NCBI RefSeq assembly: GCF_032335695.1
Contig: NZ_JACTOJ010000013.1
Location: 61,650 to 125,649 of the forward strand
Direction: 5' to 3'
Origin: JACTOJ01 sp032335695
GTDB taxonomy: Bacteria > Bacillota > Clostridia > Clostridiales > Clostridiaceae
DNA length: 64,000 nucleotides
Positions 17,368 to 25,590 of this stretch are shown in pieces; positions within the stretch are counted from its first letter, which is position 1; each line of letters opens with the position of its first letter. Position numbers and translations under genes: made by a program. Under the pieces are notes generated by a model. The model ran no database searches, was not told where the DNA came from, and saw only the letters and a program-made list of their open reading frames with translations.

Positions 17368-19554
17368 TTACATTATTTTATTAAAAGATTCTATCCTATT
17401 TTTGCCTTTACTTTTGGCATCGTATAAGGCAAGGTCTGCATGTTTCATTAAAGTTTTTGGGGAGGAATCTTCACTTGGCAGCATAGAAGCTGCACCTGCA
17501 GTTATGGTCACAGTTTTACTAGACTTAGAAAAAGAATGCTCTATATTTAGATTTCTAATTTCATTTACAAGCAATTCACCAAATTTTAATGCTTCTTCTA
17601 CATCTGTATCTGGCATTATAATAGTAAACTCATCTCCACCATATCTTGCAGAGATAAAATTCTTCTTAGATATACTAACGAGTTTGGAGGCTATGGATAC
17701 AAGGCATTGATCGCCTTCAAGGTGACCGTAATTATCATTGTATTCTTTGAAATAGTCTACATCAAATATAATCAGAGATAAAGGAGATTTCCTCTTAAGG
17801 CAATCCTTCCACTGATTTTCTATAACCACATCAAACTTACGTCTGTTATAAATATCTGTAAGGCTGTCGTTTTCGGACATATACAGAAGTTTTTCATTTA
17901 ATATGTTAAGATCCTTAGATTTTATTGCATTATTTATAGCTATAGCTCCATAAGATGCTATCACTTTAAGTATCTCAACATGTAAATCGGTAAAATATTC
18001 CATTTTTTCGCTTTGAACCGATAATACCCCAATTGGAACGTTACTTAAAACCATTGGTGCGTAAATAGCTGAATTAAGCCAAAGGTTATGAGTATTGTCT
18101 AATATATACTTGCTATCATCAACGTAATTATGGTATTCAGAGGTCATATCATTTATTATGATAAATTTATTGTTTATGAGACTGTATGAACTAATACTAG
18201 CTTTACCATCAAGAGGTATATTATTTGGGTAAACAGCTTTACCATTCTCAATACAGTATTCATAAGAAAGTTCATTAGTATTTTTATTATATAATATTAA
18301 GGATAAGCTATTAACTTTCAACAGAGACTGAAGATTTGAACATAATATTTTTATTATGCTCTTCAGATCCTGAGTTGAAGTAATCCTTCTAACCAATCTA
18401 TTTATTGTAGAAACATTATTAATAGTTTTAAGTAAGCTTTCCGAACGTTTTTTAATGTGTTCACTTTCAACTACTAATTTCTTTTTCTCTATTTCCAGTT
18501 TTCTAAGTTCAGCCTTCGCTTTAATAGCTTCTAGTGTATGATGCCTGTTAACACTTCTGTTTTTATCATCATATTCAAAATATAATTTAAAATACTTCAT
18601 GGAATTTTGTAAGTCTCCTAGGTCTTCAAAAGCCATGGAAATAAATTTACAAATTATAAGGCACTTATCTAATATGTTATTTTTAGAAGCCAGATTCAAG
18701 GCTTTAGTATATTGCGATAAGGCCTCCTGTATTTTATTCCGGTTTCTCAAAAAAGATCCAAAATCGATTAAGGCCTCTATCTTATAATAGGTGTTGCCAT
18801 ACTTATCATCTACGTTAATCGCTTCATAAAAATATTTCTCTGCGTTTTCAAAATCAAGCTTCTTTTCGTAAATTAGTCCTAAGGTTTTATATGATTCTGA
18901 AATAGAACTATAATAATTATGGTGTTTCATTCTTTCAATACCTCTAAGGACTAAATTCATAGCTTCATCATAATTTTCTTTTAAAAAGTTGGCGATTCCT
19001 AAATTGCTTAAGCATATACCCATAGTAGCCTTGAAATCTAATCTTTCATCAAGCAAAGTAGCATCTTTGTAATAGTTCAATGCTAAATCTAAATTTCCAA
19101 GAATTCTATAGATTTCAGCTATATTAGAAAAAACTCTGGCAGCGTAGTATTCGTAGCAGGAAGAAGCATAATAATTTTTGCTTTTGCTGAGTTTATGTGA
19201 TAGTCTGATGGCTGAATTGTAGAAATCAAAACTTCCCTCATAATTAGAAAGGTCAAATAAGGCATTGCCTATAAGAATTCTAGCTAATACATGTAAATCA
19301 CAGATATCATTATTCTGGCATAAATCTATGCATTCATAAGATTTTAATATCGATTTAGTGTACTGGCCAAGATTAAGAAGGCCTTCAGCATTTCTTAAGA
19401 GGCAAAGAGCCATACCAACTTCGTAATTATTTATCTTGCATAGCTTATAAGCTTCTTCTGATAAAGAAATAGTATTTTCAAAATTATCATATCTTATTTT
19501 ATCTAATTTATTTAAAATATCTACCATATGAGTATCAAGTCCAGGGTCATACAT
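17368..19554 (-). CDS. TPR-GAF-GGDEF diguanylate cyclase
   Basis: The first 350 residues or so are a run of tetratricopeptide repeats (for example ALNYYKDATLLDERLDFKATM). A short coiled coil, a GAF domain (about 395-550) and a GGDEF domain (about 575-728) follow. The active-site sequence ARYGGDEFTI is intact, so c-di-GMP synthesis is expected. The RxxD inhibitory site normally five residues before GGDEF is not present. No membrane segment is seen, so this is a cytosolic sensor. ATG at 19554 is preferred because GGAG lies 9 nt upstream; an in-frame ATG at 19569 has no site. Confidence 0.9.
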   Translation of the reverse strand: MYDPGLDTHMVDILNKLDKIRYDNFENTISLSEEAYKLCKINNYEVGMALCLLRNAEGLLNLGQYTKSILKSYECIDLCQNNDICDLHVLARILIGNALFDLSNYEGSFDFYNSAIRLSHKLSKSKNYYASSCYEYYAARVFSNIAEIYRILGNLDLALNYYKDATLLDERLDFKATMGICLSNLGIANFLKENYDEAMNLVLRGIERMKHHNYYSSISESYKTLGLIYEKKLDFENAEKYFYEAINVDDKYGNTYYKIEALIDFGSFLRNRNKIQEALSQYTKALNLASKNNILDKCLIICKFISMAFEDLGDLQNSMKYFKLYFEYDDKNRSVNRHHTLEAIKAKAELRKLEIEKKKLVVESEHIKKRSESLLKTINNVSTINRLVRRITSTQDLKSIIKILCSNLQSLLKVNSLSLILYNKNTNELSYEYCIENGKAVYPNNIPLDGKASISSYSLINNKFIIINDMTSEYHNYVDDSKYILDNTHNLWLNSAIYAPMVLSNVPIGVLSVQSEKMEYFTDLHVEILKVIASYGAIAINNAIKSKDLNILNEKLLYMSENDSLTDIYNRRKFDVVIENQWKDCLKRKSPLSLIIFDVDYFKEYNDNYGHLEGDQCLVSIASKLVSISKKNFISARYGGDEFTIIMPDTDVEEALKFGELLVNEIRNLNIEHSFSKSSKTVTITAGAASMLPSEDSSPKTLMKHADLALYDAKSKGKNRIESFNKIM

Positions 19555-19639
19555 AAGCAACAACTCCATAATAACAATTTAAAGGAATAAAACATTATAA
19601 AAAATATATCAGTTTGAAGGTAAAAGTGCAATATATTTT

Positions 19640-19674
19640 AAAAAAAGCCTGACAATTATTTACTATTGTCAGGT
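19640..19674 (-). terminator. Terminator overlapping the PBP stop codon
   Basis: CCTGACAAT and ATTGTCAGG flank an 8-nt loop, with an A-run on the left that becomes a U-run in the minus-strand transcript. The stem starts inside the last codons of the PBP gene. Confidence 0.75.
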
Positions 19675-21428
19675 GAAGCATTCATTATTGAAAATAATCC
19701 CTGAAAAAGTTTCTTGGCAGCCGGAACTGCAGTTTCTGCCGCATAATATTTTTGAGGATCTGGTTCATCTACAGTTACTATAAGAGTTATTTCAGGATTT
19801 TCAGCTGGATACATTCCAGCAAAAGAAGCCATATATTTCCCTTCTTCGTATTTGCCTGTAGTAGGATCAATTTTATTTGCTGTGCCTGTCTTTCCTGCTA
19901 TACTATAGCCTTCCATATAAGTAGCGGTAGCTGTACCCTCTTTTACAACTCTTATAAGATATTGTCTTAATTGAGCTGCTTTATCAGAATCCATTATGGT
20001 TTTCTTGCCTAAATTATCATATTCCTTGTCAACTACAGTTTTACCATTATCTACATGGCTAGTTTCCTTCATTACATGAGGCCTTATCCAATTTCCTCCA
20101 TTAGCCACCGCATTAAAGGCAGCCATATATTGAACTTGAGTAACAGCTACGCCTTGGCCATAGGATAAAGTCGCTAATTCAACAGGACCAGTATCTTTTG
20201 AACTTCTTAATATTCCTGCACCTTCACCAGGCAGATCAATTCCAGTTTTTTGTCCAAAACCAGCTTGAGTTGCAAAAGATAGAAATTTGTCTTTTCCAAG
20301 TCTTTGACCAACTTGTATGAAACCTACATTATCTGAGTTTTTTATTATATCAGAAAAAGTTTCCCAGCCTTGATCTGTTTTTTCGTCACTATATAAAGTA
20401 GTACCAGCTACGTTTATGCTTCCGCTGCATCTAAATTTATCACTGTCATTTACAACATTATTTTGAAGTGCAGCAGCAGCTGTCATTACCTTAAAAATAG
20501 AACCAGGTTCAAACATATTAGATACAGATTTATTTTTCCATATTTCTTGAGTTTCGTTACTGTTTTTTCCTGCACTATTTGGATTATTCAAATCATAGCC
20601 TGGAGTAGTTACCATACCTAATATTTCTCCATTACTTGGATTCATTATGGTGATGCTGACAGATTGAGCTTTATCATCCTGCAGAGTTTCCTTAGCTACA
20701 CTTTCGGCTAGCTGCTGAATTTTTTCATCTATGGTAAGAGTAATATCCTTACCGTTTATAGGGTTTACAGTTACAGATTCTGTGTATGGAAGCTCATTGT
20801 CATCTTTATCTGTCTCTACTACTTTAATTCCACTGGTTCCGCTAAGAATCTTATTGTATGAATCTTCTACACCAGTTATACCAACTCCGCTGAAATTAGT
20901 ATGTCCAATTACATTAGAGAGAAAATTTCCGTTAGGATAAATTCTTTCTGTATCATCAGATATTATTATGCCAATATATTTAAGGGCTTTTATTGAATCA
21001 GCGGTGTCTTTAGTAACCTTTCGTTTAATAGAAACAAATTGAAGAGGATCACCGTTTTTATCCGTGCTATCCAGTATTTTTTGTAATTGCTGGCTATCCA
21101 TATTAAGTATTGGAGATAGCTTGGACACTGCATCTGCCTCAGATATACTTTTGCTTTGCAAATAAGTTTTTAGCACGCTTAAATCTGCATCGATTCTATA
21201 GACACTCACACTTATTGCTAAGGTGGAGCCGTTTCTATCCATAATTTTTCCTCTTAGAGGCGCAATCTCTATGCTTTTTTTCCACTGATTAGTAGCTAAT
21301 GCGCCTAAATCTTTTTTATCTAAAAGCATTATATAACCTATTCTAAATGTAAGGACAATGAATAGCATAGATATCATAAAAATAATAAAAATTAGCCTGC
21401 TTTTTTTTACAATTAATTTTTTTTTCAT
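19656..21428 (-). CDS. Class B penicillin-binding protein (FtsI/SpoVD-like transpeptidase)
   Basis: A short cytoplasmic tail and one membrane anchor (about 12-34) precede the PBP dimerisation domain (PLRGKIMDRNGSTLAIS) and the transpeptidase domain. The active-site motifs are PGSIFKV (SxxK with the acyl-enzyme Ser), SDN (SxN) and GKTGTANK (KTG). It crosslinks septal or spore-cortex peptidoglycan. No C-terminal PASTA domain is present, unlike typical SpoVD. ATG at 21428 follows GGTGGG; an upstream TTG at 21443 is unlikely. The gene lies outside the dcw cluster, so this is probably an accessory or sporulation class B PBP. Confidence 0.92.
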   Translation of the reverse strand: MKKKLIVKKSRLIFIIFMISMLFIVLTFRIGYIMLLDKKDLGALATNQWKKSIEIAPLRGKIMDRNGSTLAISVSVYRIDADLSVLKTYLQSKSISEADAVSKLSPILNMDSQQLQKILDSTDKNGDPLQFVSIKRKVTKDTADSIKALKYIGIIISDDTERIYPNGNFLSNVIGHTNFSGVGITGVEDSYNKILSGTSGIKVVETDKDDNELPYTESVTVNPINGKDITLTIDEKIQQLAESVAKETLQDDKAQSVSITIMNPSNGEILGMVTTPGYDLNNPNSAGKNSNETQEIWKNKSVSNMFEPGSIFKVMTAAAALQNNVVNDSDKFRCSGSINVAGTTLYSDEKTDQGWETFSDIIKNSDNVGFIQVGQRLGKDKFLSFATQAGFGQKTGIDLPGEGAGILRSSKDTGPVELATLSYGQGVAVTQVQYMAAFNAVANGGNWIRPHVMKETSHVDNGKTVVDKEYDNLGKKTIMDSDKAAQLRQYLIRVVKEGTATATYMEGYSIAGKTGTANKIDPTTGKYEEGKYMASFAGMYPAENPEITLIVTVDEPDPQKYYAAETAVPAAKKLFQGLFSIMNASPDNSK

Positions 21429-21630
21429 AGTTAGACCCACCAAATAATAAAATTTGTAAAGATATCATAATTATATCATCAAATATTTTAAATCTCTATA
21501 TAAAATCAATTTTACGGAGAGATATATGAAAATGAAAAAAAAGTTATGTTATAATTAATATTGTATAATATTGTTGCATTTTGAAAGATATCTTTATTTT
21601 AAATACGTTTTATATAAGGAATGAGTACAT

Positions 21631-22500
21631 ATGATTAAAAAACTTGGTATGATTTTTTTAACATTGATTTTGCTTGTAGGCTGTGAACCTTCTAATAAAA
21701 TTAGTGTTAACAATGTGCCTAAAAAAGTAACTGTTATAGATTCACAAAACGATAAGTGGTTTAAGGATGATTGGCTTAAAGACAAGAATGATAATAGCAG
21801 CGATAAGCAAAGTAAACCACAAGACAATGAGAATAATTCAAATAATAGCGCTGAATCAAAAAAACAATCAGCTAATACTGCTGTAGCTCAGCAGCCCCAA
21901 AAGTCTGAAAAGAGTACTGAAAATACGCCAGTTCAGAAAAAAAACAATACAAATGAAAATGCTAATAGCACAGTTTCACAACAGCAAAGTAGTGGCAATT
22001 ATATAAAAACTACAAATAGAACTAGACCTGATTTGCCTTCAAAGTACCCAGTGGAGTATTGGTCCGATGTGGAAGACAGGATAATTGTATTATGCAATGA
22101 TGAAAGATCTAAGCTAGGTACATCGGCACTTTCAAGTATAGAGACCCTTAGAGAAGTGGCAAGATATAAAAGTGATGAAATGCTTCAGTATAATTATTTT
22201 CAGCATGTTTCTCCAGTGACAGGATTTCAGCCCTGGGATTTGGCAGCCACATATGGGTGGCATAGCAGTACTTATGGAGAAAATATTTGGATGGTACAAG
22301 CAGATGGACTCGATCCTAACAATGAACAGCAGATGCAGGCTTACAGAGCGCACATAACTGCTGAAAGGATAGTAAGTGATTGGATGAATTCACCTGATCA
22401 CAGGGAGAATATTTTAAATAAAAATTATACTAAAATTGGAGTAGGGTTAGCCTTCTCTAGCTGTGGGAGAAGTTATGCTACTCAAGAATTCTCAAATTAG
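21631..22500 (+). CDS. CAP/SCP-domain lipoprotein
   Basis: A type II signal peptide ends at LLVGC (lipidated Cys18). It is followed by a low-complexity Asn, Ser, Gln and Lys-rich linker (about 45-135) that could span the wall. A CAP domain (about 150-289) has the family residues ARYKSDEMLQYNYFQHVSP, YGENIW and NSPDHRENILNKNYTKIGVG. YkwD/YlbC-type proteins have this layout and their activity is undefined. The next gene starts 11 nt after the stop, so the two are probably co-transcribed. Confidence 0.88.
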   Translation: MIKKLGMIFLTLILLVGCEPSNKISVNNVPKKVTVIDSQNDKWFKDDWLKDKNDNSSDKQSKPQDNENNSNNSAESKKQSANTAVAQQPQKSEKSTENTPVQKKNNTNENANSTVSQQQSSGNYIKTTNRTRPDLPSKYPVEYWSDVEDRIIVLCNDERSKLGTSALSSIETLREVARYKSDEMLQYNYFQHVSPVTGFQPWDLAATYGWHSSTYGENIWMVQADGLDPNNEQQMQAYRAHITAERIVSDWMNSPDHRENILNKNYTKIGVGLAFSSCGRSYATQEFSN

Positions 22501-22511
22501 GAGATGTTTTT

Positions 22512-23135
22512 ATGAGATTATTATATGGAACAGGCAATGAATCTAAACTAACAAGTATGAGAGAAAACCTTAAGGATTTAGATATAGAGATAGTGGGACT
22601 TAAGGAAATGAAGCGGCAGATTGAAGCACCAGAAGAAACTGGCAGCAATCCTTTGGAAAATGCTAAAATAAAGGCTTTATATTATTATAGCCAATATAAG
22701 ACACCCTTGTTTTCCTGCGATACTGGATTATTTATAGAAGGACTTGAAGCTAAAGATCAGCCGGGAGTTTTCGTAAGGAGGGTAGGTGGAAAAAACCTTA
22801 ATGATGAAGAAATGATAGAACACTACTCAGGTATTGCTTCAAGGCTTGGTGGAAAAGCTAAGGCAAAATATAAGAATGGTATATGCCTTGTAATGGATGA
22901 AAGTAATATATTCTGCTACGATGGTGAAGATATAAGCTGGAAAGATTTCTGGATAACTTCAGAGCCTTCTTTAAAGAGAAGTCCAGGATTCCCTTTGGAC
23001 TCTATATCAGTAGATATAGCTACGGGGAGATATTTTATGGATATAAGCTACGGAGAAAATGCTAGCGAGGAATCAGAGGTTAGAAATGGATTTAAAAACT
23101 TTTTCATAAGAAGTCTTGCAGAATATAAAAAATAG
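22512..23135 (+). CDS. Ham1/RdgB-type non-canonical purine NTP pyrophosphatase
   Basis: The N terminus YGTGNESKLTSM matches the TGNxxK nucleotide site. SCDTGLFIEGL supplies the metal-binding Asp, and PGFPLDSISVDIATG corresponds to the C-terminal family block. At 207 residues it is close to family length. Such enzymes hydrolyse ITP, dITP and XTP to monophosphates to keep them out of DNA and RNA. The sequence is divergent in the central part (for example MIEHYSGIASRLGGKAKAKY), so substrate preference may differ. It is probably translated from the same message as the CAP lipoprotein. Confidence 0.82.
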   Translation: MRLLYGTGNESKLTSMRENLKDLDIEIVGLKEMKRQIEAPEETGSNPLENAKIKALYYYSQYKTPLFSCDTGLFIEGLEAKDQPGVFVRRVGGKNLNDEEMIEHYSGIASRLGGKAKAKYKNGICLVMDESNIFCYDGEDISWKDFWITSEPSLKRSPGFPLDSISVDIATGRYFMDISYGENASEESEVRNGFKNFFIRSLAEYKK

Positions 23136-23162
23136 AAGAAGCTGAGCAAAAAGGAATAACAC

Positions 23163-23213
23163 GAGAACTCTGCATAAATTAGGACGCAAATTGCCTATTA
23201 TGCAGAGTTTTAT
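23163..23213 (+). terminator. Terminator after the Ham1-like gene
   Basis: AACTCTGCATAA and TTATGCAGAGTT form a 12-bp stem followed by a T-rich run. Confidence 0.75.
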
Positions 23214-23261
23214 TTATATGTAGGAGATTTTTATTTCAATATGTTGTAAATAAGTTTCTAT

Positions 23262-23336
23262 TAAAACATAGCCTGCCGAACTAAAGGAATGTTTTGAATC
23301 AGTGTAAAAATCAACACTGATTTAAAACAGAGCCAT
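23262..23336. repeat. Dispersed palindromic repeat, full-length type copy
   Basis: This copy shows the whole unit: TAAAACATAGCC, then AACTAAAGGAATGTTTTGAA, then the palindrome ATCAGTGT...ACACTGAT and TTTAAAACAGAGCC. Related copies occur near 5107, 24919, 40234, 40685, 43685, 54538, 62149, 62216 and 63227. This gap of about 300 bp upstream of the sigma factor holds the terminator, this repeat and the sigma promoter. Confidence 0.65.
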
Positions 23337-23362
23337 TAAAAAAAATTGATAATAATAGGATA

Positions 23363-23412
23363 TTGTTAAAAGTTATGAATTAAACTAATATATAAATACG
23401 AACATAAGTTTG
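23363..23412 (+). promoter_or_regulatory. Sigma-factor promoter with LexA-like box
   Basis: TTGTTA (23363-23368) and TAATAT (23386-23391) have a 17-bp spacer. CGAACATAAGTTTG (23399-23412) follows and would cover the transcription start. It fits the Gram-positive SOS box CGAAC-N4-GTTYG, and the identical 14-mer recurs at 24084-24097. An alternative -10, TATAAT at 23413-23418, directly abuts the box. The prediction is LexA repression and DNA-damage induction. Confidence 0.65.
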
Positions 23413-23437
23413 TATAATTTATATATGGGGTGATAAT

Positions 23438-24064
23438 ATGACTAACGAAGAATTGGTAGAGCTTTATCAGCAAGGAGTAACGGAAGCCTTGAATAGTATT
23501 ATAGAACAAAATCAAGGAATAATATTTAAGTTTGTTAATAGATTCAATTTAGAGGGTACAAGTTCCGTGGATAAGGAAGATTTATATCAGCAAGGGGTAT
23601 TAGGGCTCATTAATGCTGCAAAGAAATATGATTTTAACAATCCTAAAAAAGCTCAGTTTGTTACTTACGCAGTTCATTGGATTTATGCCAGCATTTATAG
23701 ATTCGTAGAAAATAAGAATACTAACGAAGAGCTTAGTTTAAATGCAGCTTCTGGAGCTGAAGATGATAGAGCGCTCATAGACAATGTACTCTGTGAGGAA
23801 AATCAATATGAGATAATAGAACATAAAATATATGTAAGGCAGCTGAGAAAAGAATTAGAGTCCGTTATGGACAACTATTTGACCTTGAAGGAAAAAGATA
23901 TATTGAAATTAAGACATGGATGGAATGACAATAGTCCTATGTCACTTAAGGATATTAGTGATTTATATAATATAACCACTTCTTGGACAAGATACATAGA
24001 ACAGAATGCATATAAAAAAATAAGAAAATCCCCTTGGGGAGTGAAAAAAAGAAATATATTTTAA
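23438..24064 (+). CDS. Sigma-70 family RNA polymerase sigma factor of the tail-like element
   Basis: This 208-residue sigma factor has region 2 (EDLYQQGVLGLINAAKKYDF, then FVTYAVHWIYASIYRF, which recognise the -10), a region 3-like helix and region 4 (LTLKEKDILKLRHGW, SLKDISDLYNITTSWTRYIEQ, recognising the -35). It lacks region 1.1 and is shorter than the housekeeping factor. It lies about 3 kb ahead of a phage-tail operon and behind an SOS-box-like sequence. By analogy with UviA of Clostridium perfringens, a UV-inducible sigma for bacteriocin genes, it may direct transcription of the tail genes; that link is inferred. Confidence 0.85.
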   Translation: MTNEELVELYQQGVTEALNSIIEQNQGIIFKFVNRFNLEGTSSVDKEDLYQQGVLGLINAAKKYDFNNPKKAQFVTYAVHWIYASIYRFVENKNTNEELSLNAASGAEDDRALIDNVLCEENQYEIIEHKIYVRQLRKELESVMDNYLTLKEKDILKLRHGWNDNSPMSLKDISDLYNITTSWTRYIEQNAYKKIRKSPWGVKKRNIF

Positions 24065-24083
24065 AATTAACATAAACTATACA

Positions 24084-24123
24084 CGAACATAAGTTTGCTT
24101 TTTAAAATTTCCAGTAGTATAAT
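24084..24123 (+). promoter_or_regulatory. Promoter with a second identical LexA-like box
   Basis: CGAACATAAGTTTG (24084-24097) overlaps the -35 element TTGCTT (24095-24100). After 17 bp comes a perfect -10, TATAAT (24118-24123). This would drive the small acidic ORF at 24160 under SOS control. Confidence 0.65.
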
Positions 24124-24159
24124 ATATTTACTAAGAGCCGCTATGAGGGGGATGGGTAT

Positions 24160-24276
24160 ATGGAAGATGCTGCAGAAGAATTTGAAGAATATATATTGGA
24201 GCTGGAAGAAGAGCTTATGATGAAATTGCAAAAAATAATAGAGAGCAAGAAAAATATTAATCTTGCTCATCTTTAA
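24160..24276 (+). CDS. Small acidic protein, 38 residues, function unknown
   Basis: The ORF starts MEDAAEEFEEYILELEEELM and ends ...NINLAHL. It is strongly acidic at the N terminus and likely a single amphipathic helix. GAGGGGG at 24145-24151 lies 8 nt before its ATG and a good promoter with an SOS-box-like element lies upstream. Its last 20 bp overlap the convergent 3' end of the repressor gene. An antirepressor that inactivates that repressor would fit the position, but that is a guess. Confidence 0.5.
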   Translation: MEDAAEEFEEYILELEEELMMKLQKIIESKKNINLAHL

Positions 24277-24649
24277 ACAATAGAATATTAAGTTCGATTT
24301 TTATAGCATCTTTAATGAGGCTCCAGGTTTCTTCGTCAAGTTCAGGCGTTTTTATTCTACCATTTTTTATAAGGGACTGAATAACATTGTCCAGTGCGGT
24401 ATACTTTTCCCTCCTGCTGAAGTAACCTTTGGTGCTTTTTTCATCAAACCAATATTCAACAGAAGTCTGAAAAAATTCAGATAATTTTTGTGCGGTACTT
24501 TTGCTAGCGACTCTTCTGCCGCTCTCTATATCGCCTATTACACTTAATGCCACGTTTATATTATCAGCCAATTGCTTTTGGGTTAATCCTTTTTGCTTTC
24601 TGGAATCTTTTAATCTTTTTGAAATAACAAGGCCCACCGATATCACCAT
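24257..24649 (-). CDS. XRE-family repressor
   Basis: An N-terminal helix-turn-helix of the Cro/CI type (KRLKDSRKQKGLTQKQLADN, then ALSVIGDIESGRR) occupies residues 11-65. A C-terminal region of about 60 residues probably dimerises; no peptidase domain for self-cleavage is present. The start is uncertain, with ATG 24649, GTG 24646 and GTG 24637 all poorly placed relative to ribosome-binding sites. It is divergent from the ArpU-like gene across a 344-bp gap holding three related palindromes. It likely represses that promoter and its own. Confidence 0.85.
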   Translation of the reverse strand: MVISVGLVISKRLKDSRKQKGLTQKQLADNINVALSVIGDIESGRRVASKSTAQKLSEFFQTSVEYWFDEKSTKGYFSRREKYTALDNVIQSLIKNGRIKTPELDEETWSLIKDAIKIELNILLFKDEQD

Positions 24650-24673
24650 CCTAATTTAATTTTACGATAAAAT

Positions 24674-24692
24674 ATATCGCATTTCAAGATAT
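24674..24692. promoter_or_regulatory. Degenerate operator near the XRE start
   Basis: ATATCGCATTTCAAGATAT shares the left half ATATCGCAT and the outer right arm ATAT with the perfect palindrome at 24886-24904. It lies 25 bp upstream of the repressor gene, suggesting autoregulation. Confidence 0.5.
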
Positions 24693-24796
24693 GTGGGCAC
24701 TTAATAAAGGTTTATTAAAGATTATGTTCAGAAAGCTGTCAATATTAGGTTAACATTGCTTTTAAGTGAAGAAGCATAAAGAAATTACAATATATA

Positions 24797-24811
24797 ATCG
24801 CATCATGCGAT
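24797..24811. promoter_or_regulatory. Repressor operator (ATCGCAT-C-ATGCGAT)
   Basis: A perfect 15-bp palindrome with the same core as the site at 24886-24904, in the middle of the divergent regulatory gap. Confidence 0.65.
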
Positions 24812-24885
24812 ACGAAGCGAAAAATAGAGCTTAAGGAAAGTAATTCTTTATAATTACTTTTCAGAATAAATTTTCCAACTTTATT

Positions 24886-24904
24886 ATATCGCATAATGCG
24901 ATAT
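24886..24904. promoter_or_regulatory. Repressor operator (ATATCGCATAATGCGATAT)
   Basis: A perfect 19-bp palindrome 90 bp before the ArpU-like start codon, sharing GCATNATGC with the site at 24797. It is the best candidate for XRE repressor control of the rightward gene. Confidence 0.7.
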
Positions 24905-24918
24905 AATTTACATGTAAG

Positions 24919-24952
24919 GTTTTAAGTCAGCATTGATTTAAAACATAGGCTA
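24919..24952. repeat. Dispersed repeat half copy
   Basis: GTCAGCATTGATTTAAAACATAGGCT matches one arm of the dispersed palindromic family (compare AATGCTGATTTAAAAC near 40278). Confidence 0.5.
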
Positions 24953-24993
24953 TAAATAAAATTGAGAATTTAAGTTCACAGGGAGGATTAAAC

Positions 24994-25449
24994 ATGGAAA
25001 AAGTTTTAGACATAGATGAAACAATTAGAAAAGCTGCCAAAGAGGCTATTAAGGAGTATGAAAATGAAAAAGCTCTTAATAATACAAAGATGCTGTTTAC
25101 TTACTATAATGATTTAAAATTATATCTTAATAATGCAGAGTGCACTGAAAAAATGGTTAAATCAGATCTTGCAGATGAAGCATATATAGAGGACCTGAAA
25201 AAGAGTAACATAAGAACATTAATAATAGTACTTCACATGGATAAGGCAATGGAAGCCCTAGAAAATAAGGAAAAACAACTTAATACCATGGAAAAATTCA
25301 ATGCTTTTTATTTTAAATATATAAAAAAACATACCTACGAACAAATCGCAGATGATTTGAACTGTGGTATTGTTACAGCAAGAAGGTGGGTTAATGAGAT
25401 GCTTAAGGAGCTCAGCGTCTATATGTTTGGAGTAGAAGGATTATTATAA
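24994..25449 (+). CDS. ArpU-like phage late transcription regulator
   Basis: This 151-residue helical protein starts MEKVLDIDETIRKAAKEAIK and ends with a sigma region 4-like helix-turn-helix (YIKKHTYEQIADDLNCGIVTARRWVNEM). That architecture is typical of ArpU/RinA-type late-operon regulators in Gram-positive prophages. It is preceded by AGGGAGG, lies behind the XRE operators, and is the last regulator before the tail operon. The family call rests on pattern and position. It may act alone or together with the nearby sigma factor. Confidence 0.65.
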   Translation: MEKVLDIDETIRKAAKEAIKEYENEKALNNTKMLFTYYNDLKLYLNNAECTEKMVKSDLADEAYIEDLKKSNIRTLIIVLHMDKAMEALENKEKQLNTMEKFNAFYFKYIKKHTYEQIADDLNCGIVTARRWVNEMLKELSVYMFGVEGLL

Positions 25450-25515
25450 ATGAAAAAAGCTAAAGCATAAATTTTGAATATACTAAAAAAATAATAGGCA
25501 ATTGGTTTGTAAACT

Positions 25516-25557
25516 AAAAGCGCCGTAAGATTTATTATTAAAATTACGGCGCTTTTT
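25516..25557. terminator. Bidirectional terminator
   Basis: AAAAGCGCCGTAA and TTACGGCGCTTTTT form a strong stem with A and T tracts on both sides. It separates the rightward ArpU-like gene from the leftward S4-domain gene. Confidence 0.85.
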
Positions 25558-25590
25558 GCAGCTTTATTTACATCTGTAAATGAAATAGCC

